Below, piece after piece: positions 52,201 through 60,029 of a stretch of 64,000 bases of DNA; the stretch's first letter is position 1, and every line of letters begins with the position of its first letter. The translations under genes were made by a program, and so were the position numbers. Where the stretch lies: contig CM049316.1 of NCBI GenBank assembly GCA_026874595.1, positions 35,965,339-36,029,338 of the forward strand, given 5' to 3'. This DNA comes from Sipunculus nudus. Lineage: Eukaryota > Annelida > Sipuncula > Golfingiida > Sipunculidae. The notes beneath the pieces are model-generated. The model worked only from the letters and a program-made list of their open reading frames with translations, ran no database searches and was not told where the DNA came from.

Positions 52201-55200
52201 AATTACATATTCATTACAGACTTCTGTGACTTCAGGACTCAAAGCCGGGAAATTGTGAGTTTGATCTCAGCCGAGGCGGTGAGATTTTTCACGGTCAGCC
52301 CCACCCAGGGTGAGTGCTCTGCAGGCTTAAAGAAAAGGCCGTGCACAACAGCCATGTTTCACTCACAAATGAGTGCACCTTTTGGGGGTTCCTTGGTGGT
52401 ATGACCCAGCAATGGGGTCAATAACACACCAAGGGCCCGCAGGTCCAGTAGTCACCGGGCTTGGTTAACACCAGGATATAAATGAGAGGAAGCATGTGAT
52501 AGTGCCCTGTCATGATGTCCAAAATCGGAATGGAATTCTGCAGATGTACATATACTTAGTTAGGCCAGCATTAAAATAAAATGGAAGGCTGTTGCTTGAA
52601 AATAAAAGAAAATTATATTTTTATCACTGCAAAATTGTTTAACACATAAGGAAGAACATTATCAGTATAATCCTGACAGTGTTAACTTTACATTTTGTTT
52701 ACTGATTTATCATTATCACAAAATAATAGAGGCCTGTGCATTGAGAGTGATGGATTTGATATGAAACATAACAATTGCTGTTTTCATTCATTAAAAAGGA
52801 AGTTTTCTGAAATGTCAGTATATGGTTATATCAATATATCAGAACAAACAATATTTTCAATAAGGGTTATCATCAGTGCCAGATTAAGCTGGTGCGGGCC
52901 TATAGCATATATTATAGCGGGTCCCTAAATTAAATTGTGTAAATATTAAAATATGAATTATATGGCTCATTGTATGGTAAAATCATATTTATTTGCAACA
53001 TAAGGCTTGCAATAATACATCAAATGTCTTTTTGAATCATGGTACTGGACAACCATGTTGGTATCAATTTAAAATGTCAAAGGGGATCAACCAAACACTA
53101 TAAATACCAACATATTTTCCCCTGCAAGTCTGTGATGCGATACAAATATATAAGAAAATATAGTAACATAATATAAAATAAAGGAGAAAGCAATTATGCT
53201 TTCCGTAGTGAGGTCAGTCATTGCAAAAATAGTAGTCAACACTGGGGTTTATAATATGCTGAGGTTGAGCCGCCTGGTGACAGCATCAGGGTTTCTGACT
53301 CAGATGCGACTGCACAAAATCGACTCACAAGAGTTACCACCTCTGGAGAAAAGGTGTGTTTCATCCAACACTGGTTTTCAATTATGTATTTTTATGTTTA
53401 AGTGTAATTGTAATTGAAACATATATATCATATAAAGAGTTAGGAGGAACTCCGGTGCCATTATCACTATATGCATGCCACACATGCAACTGATATAATA
53501 TTTATATGCCATCTGAATTGATATAATAAACTGATGGTTAAAAATAAATACTTTTTAGATAAAACTGCACTTAGTTCTGATAAAATAATTGCTTATTCTA
53601 TATATAAATAGACACAAAAAAATGACATTTTAAAGTATGTTTTTTCTTCTAGCATATTACTGTATGAAAGAAACAAGTTTGTTCACTGTTTTTACTCTTT
53701 TCCCTCACTTTTTCCAAACATTTAAAAATTTGTCTGATACTCCTGGGGGCAGCTGATATTTCTGAGAAGGGGTGGAGGGTACAGCCATGAGATCTATGCA
53801 AAAAAATATTTTTAAATCTAAAAAAAAAATTTTTTTATTTATCTCAAATTAAGCATTTTTTGCACAGTTTTTTTATAATTAACCATTGAAAATCGTTTTG
53901 ATTCTCCATCTTACCAAAACCTATTTTTTATCTGGAATTGTTGGGGGGCCCGAATTAGAGCCTACAGCCCTAATATCTATACAAGGATTCACAGAGAGCA
54001 CAGGCTGTATTCAAGTCTTAATAACAAGATATCAAAGAAGTGTTAGCTGGTAATCTGAAAGCATTGTAAATCTTTATCACACAACTTTTCTGACTTCATC
54101 ATTGGTGAAAGTATGCCAAAGGCACGTGGCCCCTGAAAGCGTGGGGCCCCTAGGATTGGTTACTCTTGCTACTATGTTAATCTGGCACTGGTTATCATAT
54201 GCAATGATATTTTGTCAATTTCTATGATTGTAGTAAATGTAATATATGAATAGTTTTAACAAGGCCTACAGGCCTAATGCGAACCTGTGCAAAGTTTAGA
54301 AGTATGAATGGAGGTTTATTTTAAAAATTTAATATTGATCCTCCTAAGTCCTGCATATCTACCTTAGTCATAATGATTTCAGCAAAATGGACGTTTCTGA
54401 CCTGCAAGTTTCGGACTAGGACATTTTAAACCAGAATATGGGTAGTCAACAAGCCACTATGTGTATCCGCAGAAATCAGAGTGGGACGGGTGAAGTGAGG
54501 CATGGATTAAGTGGCAAGGGGAAGAGAGCGTGATGTGTTGCATATTAGCATGGATTTCTGCAGCTTAAACGTGAATGTAGGTGGTGCCACCTGTCATAAA
54601 ATCAAGAAAATTGTCCAGGATGTATAAACCTGCAAAATTTCAGGTGGATAAGTCATACCACTGCTGAGATATGAGTGGTTTTATCCCAAGGCAGTTCAAC
54701 AGATGGATGCTGTGCATAAGTGGTTGCAGGTGGCACCACCAGTTTTGCCTATGATGAAGAGCTATGTGAGATCTATACACAAGTAAAATTTTGGCCCAAT
54801 AGGTCAAACGGTTCCCGAGATATGAGCTTGGATGTCTACAGAGTAAACGTGAATGTAGGTGGTGCCACCTGTCATAAAATCGAGAAAGCTGTCAAGGATG
54901 TAAAATACCTGCAAAATTTCAGGTGGATAAGTCAAACCACTGCTGAGATATAAGTAATATTATCTGAAGGCAGATGAACAGATGGATGCTGTGCAAAAAT
55001 GGTTGCAGGTCGCGCCACCATTTTTAGTGTATGTTATAAAGCTATCAAAGGGCTACATTTGTGCAAAATTTTTAGCCTGATCGGTCAAACGGTTCCCGAG
55101 ATATGTGGGTTTATGTGTGGAAACAGACGCAAAAATGGATGCTGGGCAGCAAGGAAAGGTCAGAGGTCAACCAAAAATGAGGGTGCAGCAGTTCACATGT

Positions 55201-57905
55201 GACCTGATGATAAACCGATTCGCTTATAATGCAAACCAAGTTTTTTCAAACAGTTGAAAGATACAGTTCCAATAATCTGGGAATTCTGCTTCTAAACAAT
55301 GTGTCCAGACGTCTACACGCTGTGTCTAGACACATTGTCTAGACACCCCCCCCAAAGCCAGGTCAGTTGCCATGGTGATGTCTGGACCCCACCTGTTTGT
55401 ACTGAGTGACCTCTTGATTTGGCTGCTGAAACTCAGTATGAAGTCAAATCTGTTTTCAAATACAGAAAGCCTTTTTCAATTGGCTACAATGCTTTTTTAA
55501 AACTGTATTTACCCAATCTATTCTTATAAAACTGGCAGAACCCTACCATAGAATAAATCTTGTAAAGTTTAAACCAATCAGCTAAACAGTTTCATCATAA
55601 ATCAGTGTATAAGCTAGAAGAGTTTAAAATTACGTTTTCGCTTGTAAAAAACACATCAATGTAGGTGGCGCCACCAATACCTCAAAATCAGATATGACAT
55701 ATGTGACAAACATTAGTATAAAATTTGGTCATTATAGCTCTAGCCGTTTCTGAGATTTTAATTTTAGTGTGCTTTTTTGGACAGATGACTAAGTTCAACC
55801 TCCTGTAACTTGGCCAAAAATCTCCGAACTGGAACCATTTGAACAAACTTGAGAGAGATTGTTCCAGGGATCATTTCTATGAAATATTGGACAATTTGGC
55901 TGGACAGTTTCAGAGAAGAAGATTTTTAAAGGTTTTTAAGCTTTTTCTCTATAAAATCTAAATTAATGCAGATACCCAATATTAAGCTCCAGGGCACCAA
56001 GTTTCACATGTGACGAATTCTTACATGTAATTTGGAGCTGCTAGCTCCGACAGTTTCTGACTTACAGCCATGGACGGCGGAAAGCCAGCCCTGGATGGCG
56101 GACGGCTGACGACGGATGGGCGACGCTGCGCCATCGCATAAGCTCACAGGTTCGCTAAAAATGCTAACAGAATAAAAAAAAGTATAAAAACTTATATACC
56201 AACAATATCTTTGTGTCTACTTTTAAAAACAATGGGAAATGTTGAAAAGTTAATTAAATTTAAAGACTTAAAATATTTCTTTTAATTTTAAAAGAGAAGG
56301 TCTGACATTTACTGGTTAAGTGATAATTGAACTGAGAATTGAATCAAGAGTCAGAGAATTGATAATCAAAAACTTTTGGAGGCCCCCCACAATTCAGAGG
56401 CCTTATATCACCTACCCTGAAAGGACCATTCTCAGTAAGGAGACCATCGAGGGAGCTACATCCTGGCCCTCCATTCATCCACAGGATCAGAGGATCCTTC
56501 TCTGGTGAGCCCTGGGACTCCACCAGCCTGTCATGAGGACCAAGAAGATGAGGAATTAGACAGAGATGAAGTGATCTCCTTAAACTAATACATGAAGATT
56601 TCCAGTTTAGTATCATCAAAATATGACAGATGGTGCTATGATAGCACCTTTTCAAAATAATCATCCTTCCACCAGAAGTCTTTTCTCCTCAAAATGAACC
56701 TCTTCTGATGGGCATTTGTTCTAGTCATTTTACTTGATTTTTAAGCCAGACCCGAAAACAAATTGCAATAGACATTATTTTTGTGGAACGATTAGCAGAA
56801 AATTCTGCTTATCTGCTAAAATTATCAAAAGTCCAAAAAATTCCAATCATGGGAAAGTAATTTAATTTGATTATTTTAATTGGCTAATTAACTGTCAAGT
56901 TTTACTTCACTTATCTGCATATTGTCATATTTAGCTTTGTCTTTACCCCTCTAAGTGACTGTTCATTGAAAAGATCTCTTCAAAGTCACCTATTGAATTT
57001 GACGGAGGTGTAATTTTGGCAAAAATAACGTTTATATGTATCAGACCTTGCCCATGAGACAGTCCAAGAGAATATCACATACACAATAAATCATATAGAA
57101 ATATTGATGCAGGGGATCTTTTATATCACAATATGTATCATGAGGGATTTAGGGTTTCCAACATCAGGGAATATTTATCATTTAAATGATGTTCAGTTCC
57201 TCTTCATAGCCTGTCTATTGAATAAGACTATTTAAAATGTTAGTTTTACACATAATACCAAATTAAGTATATTGGCCAAGGCAGGGCTCAACAAAAACAC
57301 TTGCCAACTTGCCAAAGGGGTTGAAAATATCATGAGAACAACCTGCCCTGGTGTTTGATATTTCCTGCTGGGCCTGCGATATATCAGACTATGCCCTTGA
57401 GACAATCCATTGATTCCAAGGCAATAATACATATACAATAAATAATATAGAAATATAGAAGCAGGGGATGTTTTACATCACCAGGGGTATCATGAGGGAC
57501 ATAGGGTTTTTCAACATCAGGGAATATTTAGCTTTAAAATGGTGTTCAATCCCACTTCAGTGAATTGCAATTAGTACAATTAACAAAGGTTTTCTAAGTG
57601 GAGAATAAGCAAGGTTCAACACTTTAAATTGCAATTCACTGAAGTGGGACTGAACACCATTTAAAGGGCAAGCAGCAATGAAACCAACAAGATGTTTAGT
57701 GTATGTTCTGGTTGTCATGGTTACAGACTCACCAATAATGCAGGTATTTTTTGTCAGAGGCCTTCAGGTAACCCGAGTACTGTTTGAATGATGGTTGAGG
57801 GGTGATACCTGGAAGATGCAGGATGCGGTCATTCTCCACCGCAGATTTTGATGTCTGGAGGCTGACTGCCAGCAGTACCAGCAGGAACAGGTGGTACACA
57901 GTCAT
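30496..57905 (-). CDS. CTSA: Serine carboxypeptidase, cathepsin A / lysosomal protective protein type (13 coding exons)
   Basis: Thirteen exons with canonical splice sites join in phase to 474 residues; human cathepsin A has 480. The enzyme removes C-terminal residues from peptides in the lysosome, and in vertebrates also shields beta-galactosidase and neuraminidase. Visible features: signal peptide (residues 1-21, FLLVLLAVS), substrate-binding [15 protein letters not shown] (about 74-88), [13 protein letters not shown], nucleophile motif GESYAG (Ser171), [14 protein letters not shown] (Asp region, 389-402) and [11 protein letters not shown] (His451). [19 protein letters not shown] and CC pairs match the family's C-terminal half. 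No stop or frameshift is present, so the gene looks functional. Orthology to CTSA is judged from motif order and length; a close paralogue cannot be excluded. Exons total 1425 bases over 27.4 kb; introns are swollen by transposons. Confidence 0.93.
31174..31278 (-). CDS. CTSA: Carboxypeptidase exon 12
   Basis: Acceptor TATATTTTCAG, donor GTACAC. Encodes [20 protein letters not shown] and [15 protein letters not shown]. Confidence 0.93.
32427..32650 (+). pseudogene. LINE retrotransposon 3' fragment (intron 11)
   Basis: The frame contains [19 protein letters not shown] followed by [16 protein letters not shown]. This resembles the post-reverse-transcriptase tail found in many invertebrate non-LTR elements (PKDxxYGEL...GRP..RYKDVCKxDLKAL). 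Only this tail is present and key residues have drifted, so it is a short, dead fragment lying antisense to the carboxypeptidase gene. Confidence 0.6.
32735..32815 (+). repeat. CACCAGCTCT-GCTGGTCT repeat, related to 15040-15200
   Basis: ACACCAGCTCTTGCTGGTCT here matches ACACCAGCTCTCGCTGGTCT at about 15043. Both are followed by further TCTG/TCT..ATT variants. It is a small interspersed family with an internal palindrome AGCTCT..GCTGGT. Confidence 0.4.
33419..33888 (+). mobile_element. ~470-bp MITE (intron 11), copy A
   Basis: Starts TTTAAAGGGGCCCAATCACC and ends GGTGAATGGGCATCTTTAA, an imperfect inverted repeat. A reverse-oriented full-length copy lies at 59555-60014 with matching interior segments (GGGCCCGCCAAAATAAT, CTACCTCCGCATATATGCAA, ACCACCTTAGGTTA). 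No transposase is encoded. TTTAA/TTAA at both ends may be the target duplication. Confidence 0.75.
33910..33999 (-). CDS. CTSA: Carboxypeptidase exon 11 (catalytic aspartate)
   Basis: Acceptor ATGATTTTCAG, donor GTCAGT. Encodes [20 protein letters not shown] and VDLLKQK; contains the aspartate of the triad. Confidence 0.95.
35405..35830 (+). repeat. ~50-60-bp minisatellite, ~8 copies (intron 10)
   Basis: The phrase GTGAGATAACTTGTTTCTCA followed by TTAAGGCTGTCAAA recurs at about 35419, 35478, 35528, 35579, 35633, 35689, 35738 and 35790. Units differ by substitutions and small indels. Confidence 0.8.
35983..36058 (-). CDS. CTSA: Carboxypeptidase exon 10
   Basis: Acceptor GTCTTGTAG; first base completes Ser. 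Encodes [18 protein letters not shown] and MSVLNDK; donor GTATGT. Decayed partial copies of this exon lie upstream in intron 9 at 38405-38535. Confidence 0.92.
36190..36620 (+). repeat. Interspersed ~140-bp repeats with AAGGTCAC landmark (intron 9 side)
   Basis: Phrases AATCCTAGAG, TTTGACCTTGAAGATCCTGG, CCAAGGTCACCAG and ACAAATTGTGTATTAAATTT recur here and at 47770-48240 in intron 6, in the same order. A dispersed family with tandem arrangement; no coding content. Confidence 0.5.
38262..38340 (+). mobile_element. End fragment related to the 42578-44822 element
   Basis: TACTGTAGATCCCCCTTTTA and TGGCCGCATGTCTATTTGAA match the left end of the 2.25-kb element (TACCGTAAATCTCGTTTTTA, TGGCCGCACGTCTATTTATA). 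It is a truncated or diverged copy. Confidence 0.5.
38405..38535 (-). pseudogene. Two decayed tandem copies of part of carboxypeptidase exon 10
   Basis: On the minus strand, ATCCAGTATCCA then ATGCATAATCAGGTCATGTC and AATGACGAG/GTTTGTAA match exon 10 and its donor, but about 23 internal bases are missing. A second copy 55 bases on (ATGCATTATCAGGTCATGTC ... AATGACATG/GTTTGTAA) repeats the 3' part only. In the reading phase required by exon 9 the first copy meets a stop, so neither is a usable alternative exon. Confidence 0.65.
39247..39320 (-). repeat. tRNA-derived SINE head (intron 9), minus strand
   Basis: Read on the minus strand: GGATGTAGCCAAGTGGTTTA (A-box region) and, later, CCCTGTTTGAATCTTGACAG (B-box region). 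It has a same-family partner in opposite orientation at 39380-39450. Confidence 0.5.
39380..39450 (+). repeat. tRNA-derived SINE head (intron 9), plus strand
   Basis: GGATGTAGCCTTGTTGTTAA, GGTGTTGAACTTTGGA and GGGGTTTGAGCCCTGATGGT correspond to the minus-strand head at 39247-39320. No complete cloverleaf folds by eye; treated as a SINE head, not a tRNA gene. Confidence 0.5.
39701..39849 (-). CDS. CTSA: Carboxypeptidase exon 9
   Basis: Acceptor GTTCTATTAG, donor GTAAGA. Encodes [18 protein letters not shown] then [14 protein letters not shown] and WAVC, ending in phase 2. Confidence 0.93.
40430..40780 (+). repeat. ~150-bp dispersed tandem repeats (CTCATTAA.CATGCATGG family), intron 8
   Basis: Contains GACCTATGACCTCATTAAGC, ATGCATGGATTTTGCTGAGA and GAGTTATTGCAGTGACGCC. 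The same phrases recur in order at 46640-47110 (three units) and 61310-61600. Confidence 0.55.
41530..42240 (+). repeat. Paired G-rich repeats in intron 8
   Basis: Two blocks (about 41535-41640 and 42098-42230) share the order: TCCCAGT/CCCAGTCCA, a G-rich run, ATGGTGGGAGTTACAAC / ATGATGGGATTAACAAC and CTGTATTATTATA / CTGCATATACATA. A dispersed low-complexity family; nothing coding. Confidence 0.4.
42578..44822. mobile_element. 2.25-kb TA-flanked element with inverted ends (intron 8)
   Basis: The left end is CCGTAAATCTCGTTTTTATG and the right end, inverted, is CCGTAAATCCTGTTTTTATC. TA lies outside both (42576-42577, 44823-44824). Near each end a direct phrase TCTATTTAT.GCCGCA.CC is repeated. 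The interior around 43440-43760 is CpG-richer than the surrounding intron and includes a minus-strand ATGGCCGGTCGAG followed by GTAAGC (43673-43659), which looks like a short first exon. No transposase domain is visible. A diverged end fragment lies at 38262-38340. Confidence 0.65.
45634..45789 (-). CDS. CTSA: Carboxypeptidase exon 8
   Basis: Acceptor ACACCTGCAG, donor GTGAGG. Encodes [20 protein letters not shown] and a Ser/Arg-containing stretch (GGSASRSTR). This is roughly where vertebrate cathepsin A is cut into two chains during maturation, so processing here is possible. Confidence 0.92.
46490..46625 (+). repeat. Possible degraded SINE (intron 7)
   Basis: An A-box-like TGGCTCAAATGGTGGCATTC is followed by a non-intronic-looking GC-richer segment ending GAACCTAACCCGGTCACC. 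No clear B-box. Kept as a low-confidence repeat. Confidence 0.2.
46640..47110 (+). repeat. ~150-bp tandem repeats, three units (intron 7)
   Basis: Units begin near 46660, 46800 and 46960 with AAGTGTGGTGACCTCTGAC or a variant, then TTAAATATGCATGG and GATGAGTTT.A..AAAAT.C. The family is shared with 40430-40780 and 61310-61600. Confidence 0.6.
47235..47328 (-). CDS. CTSA: Carboxypeptidase exon 7
   Basis: Acceptor ATTATACAG; first base completes Val. Encodes [18 protein letters not shown] and PNPDCQIV, with the family's paired cysteines. Donor GTGAGT. Confidence 0.93.
47770..48240 (+). repeat. Dispersed ~140-bp repeats (intron 6)
   Basis: Shares AAGGTCACCG, TTTGGCAGAAAGAAATTTGG, CTTCATAAATTATTGTGTTC and TTGAAGACCCTGGTCAAGGT with 36190-36620. 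Confidence 0.5.
48458..48549 (-). CDS. CTSA: Carboxypeptidase exon 6
   Basis: Acceptor TTGTTTCCAG, donor GTAAGT. Encodes [17 protein letters not shown], then [12 protein letters not shown] and two bases of a Val codon (phase 2). Confidence 0.94.
48998..49153 (-). CDS. CTSA: Carboxypeptidase exon 5 (catalytic serine)
   Basis: Acceptor TCTTTCCAACAG, donor GTGAGT. Encodes [20 protein letters not shown], including the nucleophile serine. A 74-base (AT)n sits about 12 bases upstream of the exon on the intron side. Confidence 0.96.
49165..49238. repeat. (AT)n microsatellite beside carboxypeptidase exon 5
   Basis: About 37 AT units in intron 4, ending 12 bases from the exon 5 acceptor boundary, leaving only TCTTTCCAACAG as pyrimidine tract and acceptor. 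Confidence 0.95.
49732..49818 (-). CDS. CTSA: Carboxypeptidase exon 4
   Basis: Acceptor TTTCACACAG, donor GTGAGT. Encodes [18 protein letters not shown] to TTDDDI; contains a conserved core strand next to the active site. Phase 0 at both ends. Confidence 0.95.
51491..51541 (-). CDS. CTSA: Carboxypeptidase exon 3 (17 codons)
   Basis: Acceptor TTTGCAG, donor GTTAGT. Encodes [17 protein letters not shown], matching the NPYSWN motif of the family. Phase 0 at both ends. Confidence 0.93.
52205..52552 (+). repeat. tRNA-derived SINE, ~350 bp (intron 2), copy A
   Basis: The head CTTCTGTGACTTCAGGACTC ... GAGTTTGATCTCAGCCGAGG matches, on the opposite strand, the copy at 60030-60372, whose A-box is better kept (TGTGGCTCAGGGATAGAGCA). 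The tail CCCTGTCATGATGTCC..AAT.GGAATGGAATTCTGCAG also matches. Two inverted copies with the same edges define the unit. Confidence 0.7.
52874..54190. mobile_element. hAT-type non-autonomous transposon, 1.32 kb (intron 2)
   Basis: The left end CAGTGCCAGATTAA is exactly inverted at the right end (TTAATCTGGCACTG). An identical 8-base direct repeat, GTTATCAT, flanks both sides (52866-52873 and 54191-54198). The 8-base duplication and CAGxG-type termini are hallmarks of the hAT superfamily. No transposase frame is visible; two GGGCCC segments near each end extend the symmetry. Confidence 0.8.
54560..55110 (+). repeat. ~275-bp tandem repeat, two units (intron 2)
   Basis: GTGAATGTAGGTGGTGCCAC, CTGTCATAAAATC.AGAAA, CTGCAAAATTTCAGGTGGAT and GGTCAAACGGTTCCCGAGAT occur once in each of two consecutive units (about 54570-54845 and 54848-55110). 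A related GTAGGTGGCGCCACC block follows at about 55660. Confidence 0.75.
55600..56160 (+). repeat. Dispersed repeat ending in GACGACGGATGGGCGACG (intron 2)
   Basis: Contains GGTGGCGCCACC, then the phrase AGCCATGGACGGCGGAAAGC and CATCGCATAAGCTCAC. Repeats of the GGACGACGGA...CATCGCATAAGCTCAC type are, from memory, common in mollusc genomes; this is part of why I favour a mollusc. Confidence 0.45.
56416..56527 (-). CDS. CTSA: Carboxypeptidase exon 2
   Basis: Acceptor CTCATGACAG before 56527; the first G completes the Trp codon. Encodes [36 protein letters not shown]. Donor GTAGGT at 56415. Confidence 0.95.
57036..57530 (+). repeat. Two ~170-bp direct repeats (intron 1)
   Basis: Phrases ATCAGAC..TGCCC.TGAGACA, ACACAATAAAT.ATATAGAAA and TCATGAGGGA.TTAGGGTTT appear at 57040-57200 and again at 57380-57530, about 340 bases apart. 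Local segmental duplication with moderate divergence. Confidence 0.65.
57533..57665. mobile_element. 133-bp hairpin element in intron 1
   Basis: The left arm TTTAAAATGGTGTTCAATCC..CACTTCAGTGAATTGCAATT and the right arm are inverted copies over about 40 bases with only a few mismatches; the loop is about 50 bases. Such a stem is typical of a tiny MITE and would fold in the primary transcript. Confidence 0.7.
57733..57905 (-). CDS. CTSA: Carboxypeptidase exon 1 (start, signal peptide)
   Basis: ATG at 57905-57903 encodes [17 protein letters not shown], then [14 protein letters not shown]. Donor GTGAGT at 57732; two bases of a Trp codon remain. A possible acceptor (TTTTTACAG) ends at 57911, five bases before the ATG, so a non-coding exon may lie further right. 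Confidence 0.88.
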
Positions 57906-57924
57906 CTCTCCTGTAAAAATGATT

Positions 57925-58090
57925 ATAAAAATAAAAAATAATTATAATAAATATAATAATAATAATTATTATAATAATAACAATAATAAAAGTAATAATA
58001 ATAATGAGAAAAATGATTAAAATAACAATAATATTAAAAATAATAATAAAAATAATAATTATAATAATAAAAGTAATAATCATGATAATA
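57925..58090. repeat. (AAT)n-rich low-complexity block upstream of carboxypeptidase exon 1
   Basis: Imperfect AAT/ATA trinucleotide repeats over about 160 bases, beginning about 20 bases from the start codon on the upstream side. If the exon 1 acceptor is real, this block lies inside an intron of the 5' untranslated region. Confidence 0.9.
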
Positions 58091-59554
58091 ACTAGATGCA
58101 CCTGTGTAAATCTCAGCTGGTCCAGGGACAGAATTTCGCATTTTTTAATACTTAGCTCTTCTGAGGGACTTTTTTATGTGATACACTCACATGATATTAA
58201 AATTACGCTCAAATTCTCCAGGAAACCCTCTCCCTTAAAAGTCAGCAAATTATGCTGTTAAAAAAAATCACACAATGAAATAAGTTTTGCAAAAGAGAAG
58301 TGAGGCATTAATAGAGTGTATGAAATTTTGTGTGAGAAAGTTTTTTTTCCCAAAAAATAATATGGGTACAACATCAGCATTGCTCAAGTTCTGACAATAA
58401 AATGGATATAACTTGGTATACAGACACCATCTACTGTGAAAATAATTGAAGATATTATTTGATTATAGCAATGTGAAAGTTTATGAAAGATAACTTTGTA
58501 TAAAATGAAGCTCAGAGTACATCACAAAAAAAAACCAGTGTTTTGGCTGCCAGTTGAGAGTAGTCTCAGGCATGCTAACAGACACATGTATGTCGTTAAA
58601 GACATGCGAAAAATTCAACATGTGAAAAGACAGACTTGTGTAAACAGATTCCAAGAGTAATAAAAGTCTACCCTTAGCATTGTTGGTTTATTTGAAAAAC
58701 AACCTAGAAACTGGCTGGACTGTTAACACTTTATTTATTTAGGGATAGAAAATTATGAATGCAAAGACTCTGACATACTGTTGAGCCCAGAATGTGTGTA
58801 GCCTACTTGTGTTTCAAATGGCGGCCTACTGCGTCTGCTTACACGGTTCCTTGTGTTGAGTCTGTTGACTCAAGTGCTTGCAATATTGAAAGCAGATTCA
58901 TGTTGTCATGTGTTTAATGGTGGAATTCAAAACCTTTACTTCCTTTGGTGAGAGTGAAATTCTTTAGAGACAATATAATGGATATTGGGGATCAATGGGC
59001 ATTATAATGGCGAATTGCACAGAAACTCCCTTTGGACCGGACATGCTCTCTGGCCATGGCTTAATGGGCCAGTAAGCTCAAAATGCAGGAAAATCTCTGA
59101 GGCACCTCCTGAAAAAGTGGAACAGGCATGGAGGACCTTAAAACACAAAAGAAATAGGGGCACCTAACAATTTAAAAGAAAGCTGTAAGATTAGTGCTTG
59201 GGTTATGGTTGTCCACATTGCTAAAGACACATAGAAGTGAAGTATCGCTGAGAATGAACCGTAGAAAATTGGAAAAAAAACATTGTTGGTGATGCCACAA
59301 ACAGTCTAAGATATTTGATCTTAAATTTTCTGAACAACACATCCTGACTGTCAAAAAAATTTAATGTGTTGCATTCTTTCTCAAAATTTAAAGCTACAAC
59401 CGGTAGGCAAAATAGGTGAAACCACATGAGATTTTTGCAAAACCAACAATATCAAACATATGGTATTAATGTCTGTGGTAGTGTCAGCAAAGGAGTGCCT
59501 TTTTTTAAATTTTCATTATAAAGATTTTTTTGGTGGAGGTAACCGTCTCTTTTT

Positions 59555-60014
59555 TTAAAGGTGCTCGTTCACCTACCTTTTGAAAAAGAATTTATGTGAT
59601 TTCTCACTTTCTCTGTGTATATATTAATGATTTAAGGGTTATTTTGGTTGTGAAAAGTTCTTATAATGCCTTTATGAAGGACGTATGAATTTATTTATAA
59701 ACAACAAGTTTGTAAACACAGCAATGTTGACAAATGGGAAAAACTAGTAATCTAAGGTGGTAGGTTGCATATATGTGGAGGTAGAAAGGTCACTTGTTGC
59801 AAAACGCTCTGACTTATCTGACTTGCTGTCAGATGCCCTTTTTGAATTTGTTTTGATTATTTTTGCGGGCCCCTACATATTATAAACACGTTGATATAAA
59901 CAAAACATGCAGCCTGTGTGTGGTGATATCCATGTCTCCTGGCCTCTTTTTATTAAAGCTCCAAGGGATTACCTCTAGTTTATAAAGGTCAGATAGGTGA
60001 TTGGGCCCCTTTAA
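59555..60014 (-). mobile_element. ~460-bp MITE, copy B (inverted relative to 33419-33888)
   Basis: Read on the minus strand it starts TTAAAGGGGCCCAATCACCT and ends AGGTGAACGAGCACCTTTAA. Interior landmarks match copy A in order (GGGCCCGCAAAAATAAT, CTACCTCCACATATATGCAA, ACCACCTTAGATTAC). Confidence 0.75.
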
Positions 60015-60029
60015 TGCTTGCTTAACTAT

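Noticed and set aside
57829-58101. Ile-rich 90-codon minus-strand frame
   Set aside because: It is translated (AAT)n low-complexity sequence overlapping exon 1 in another frame.
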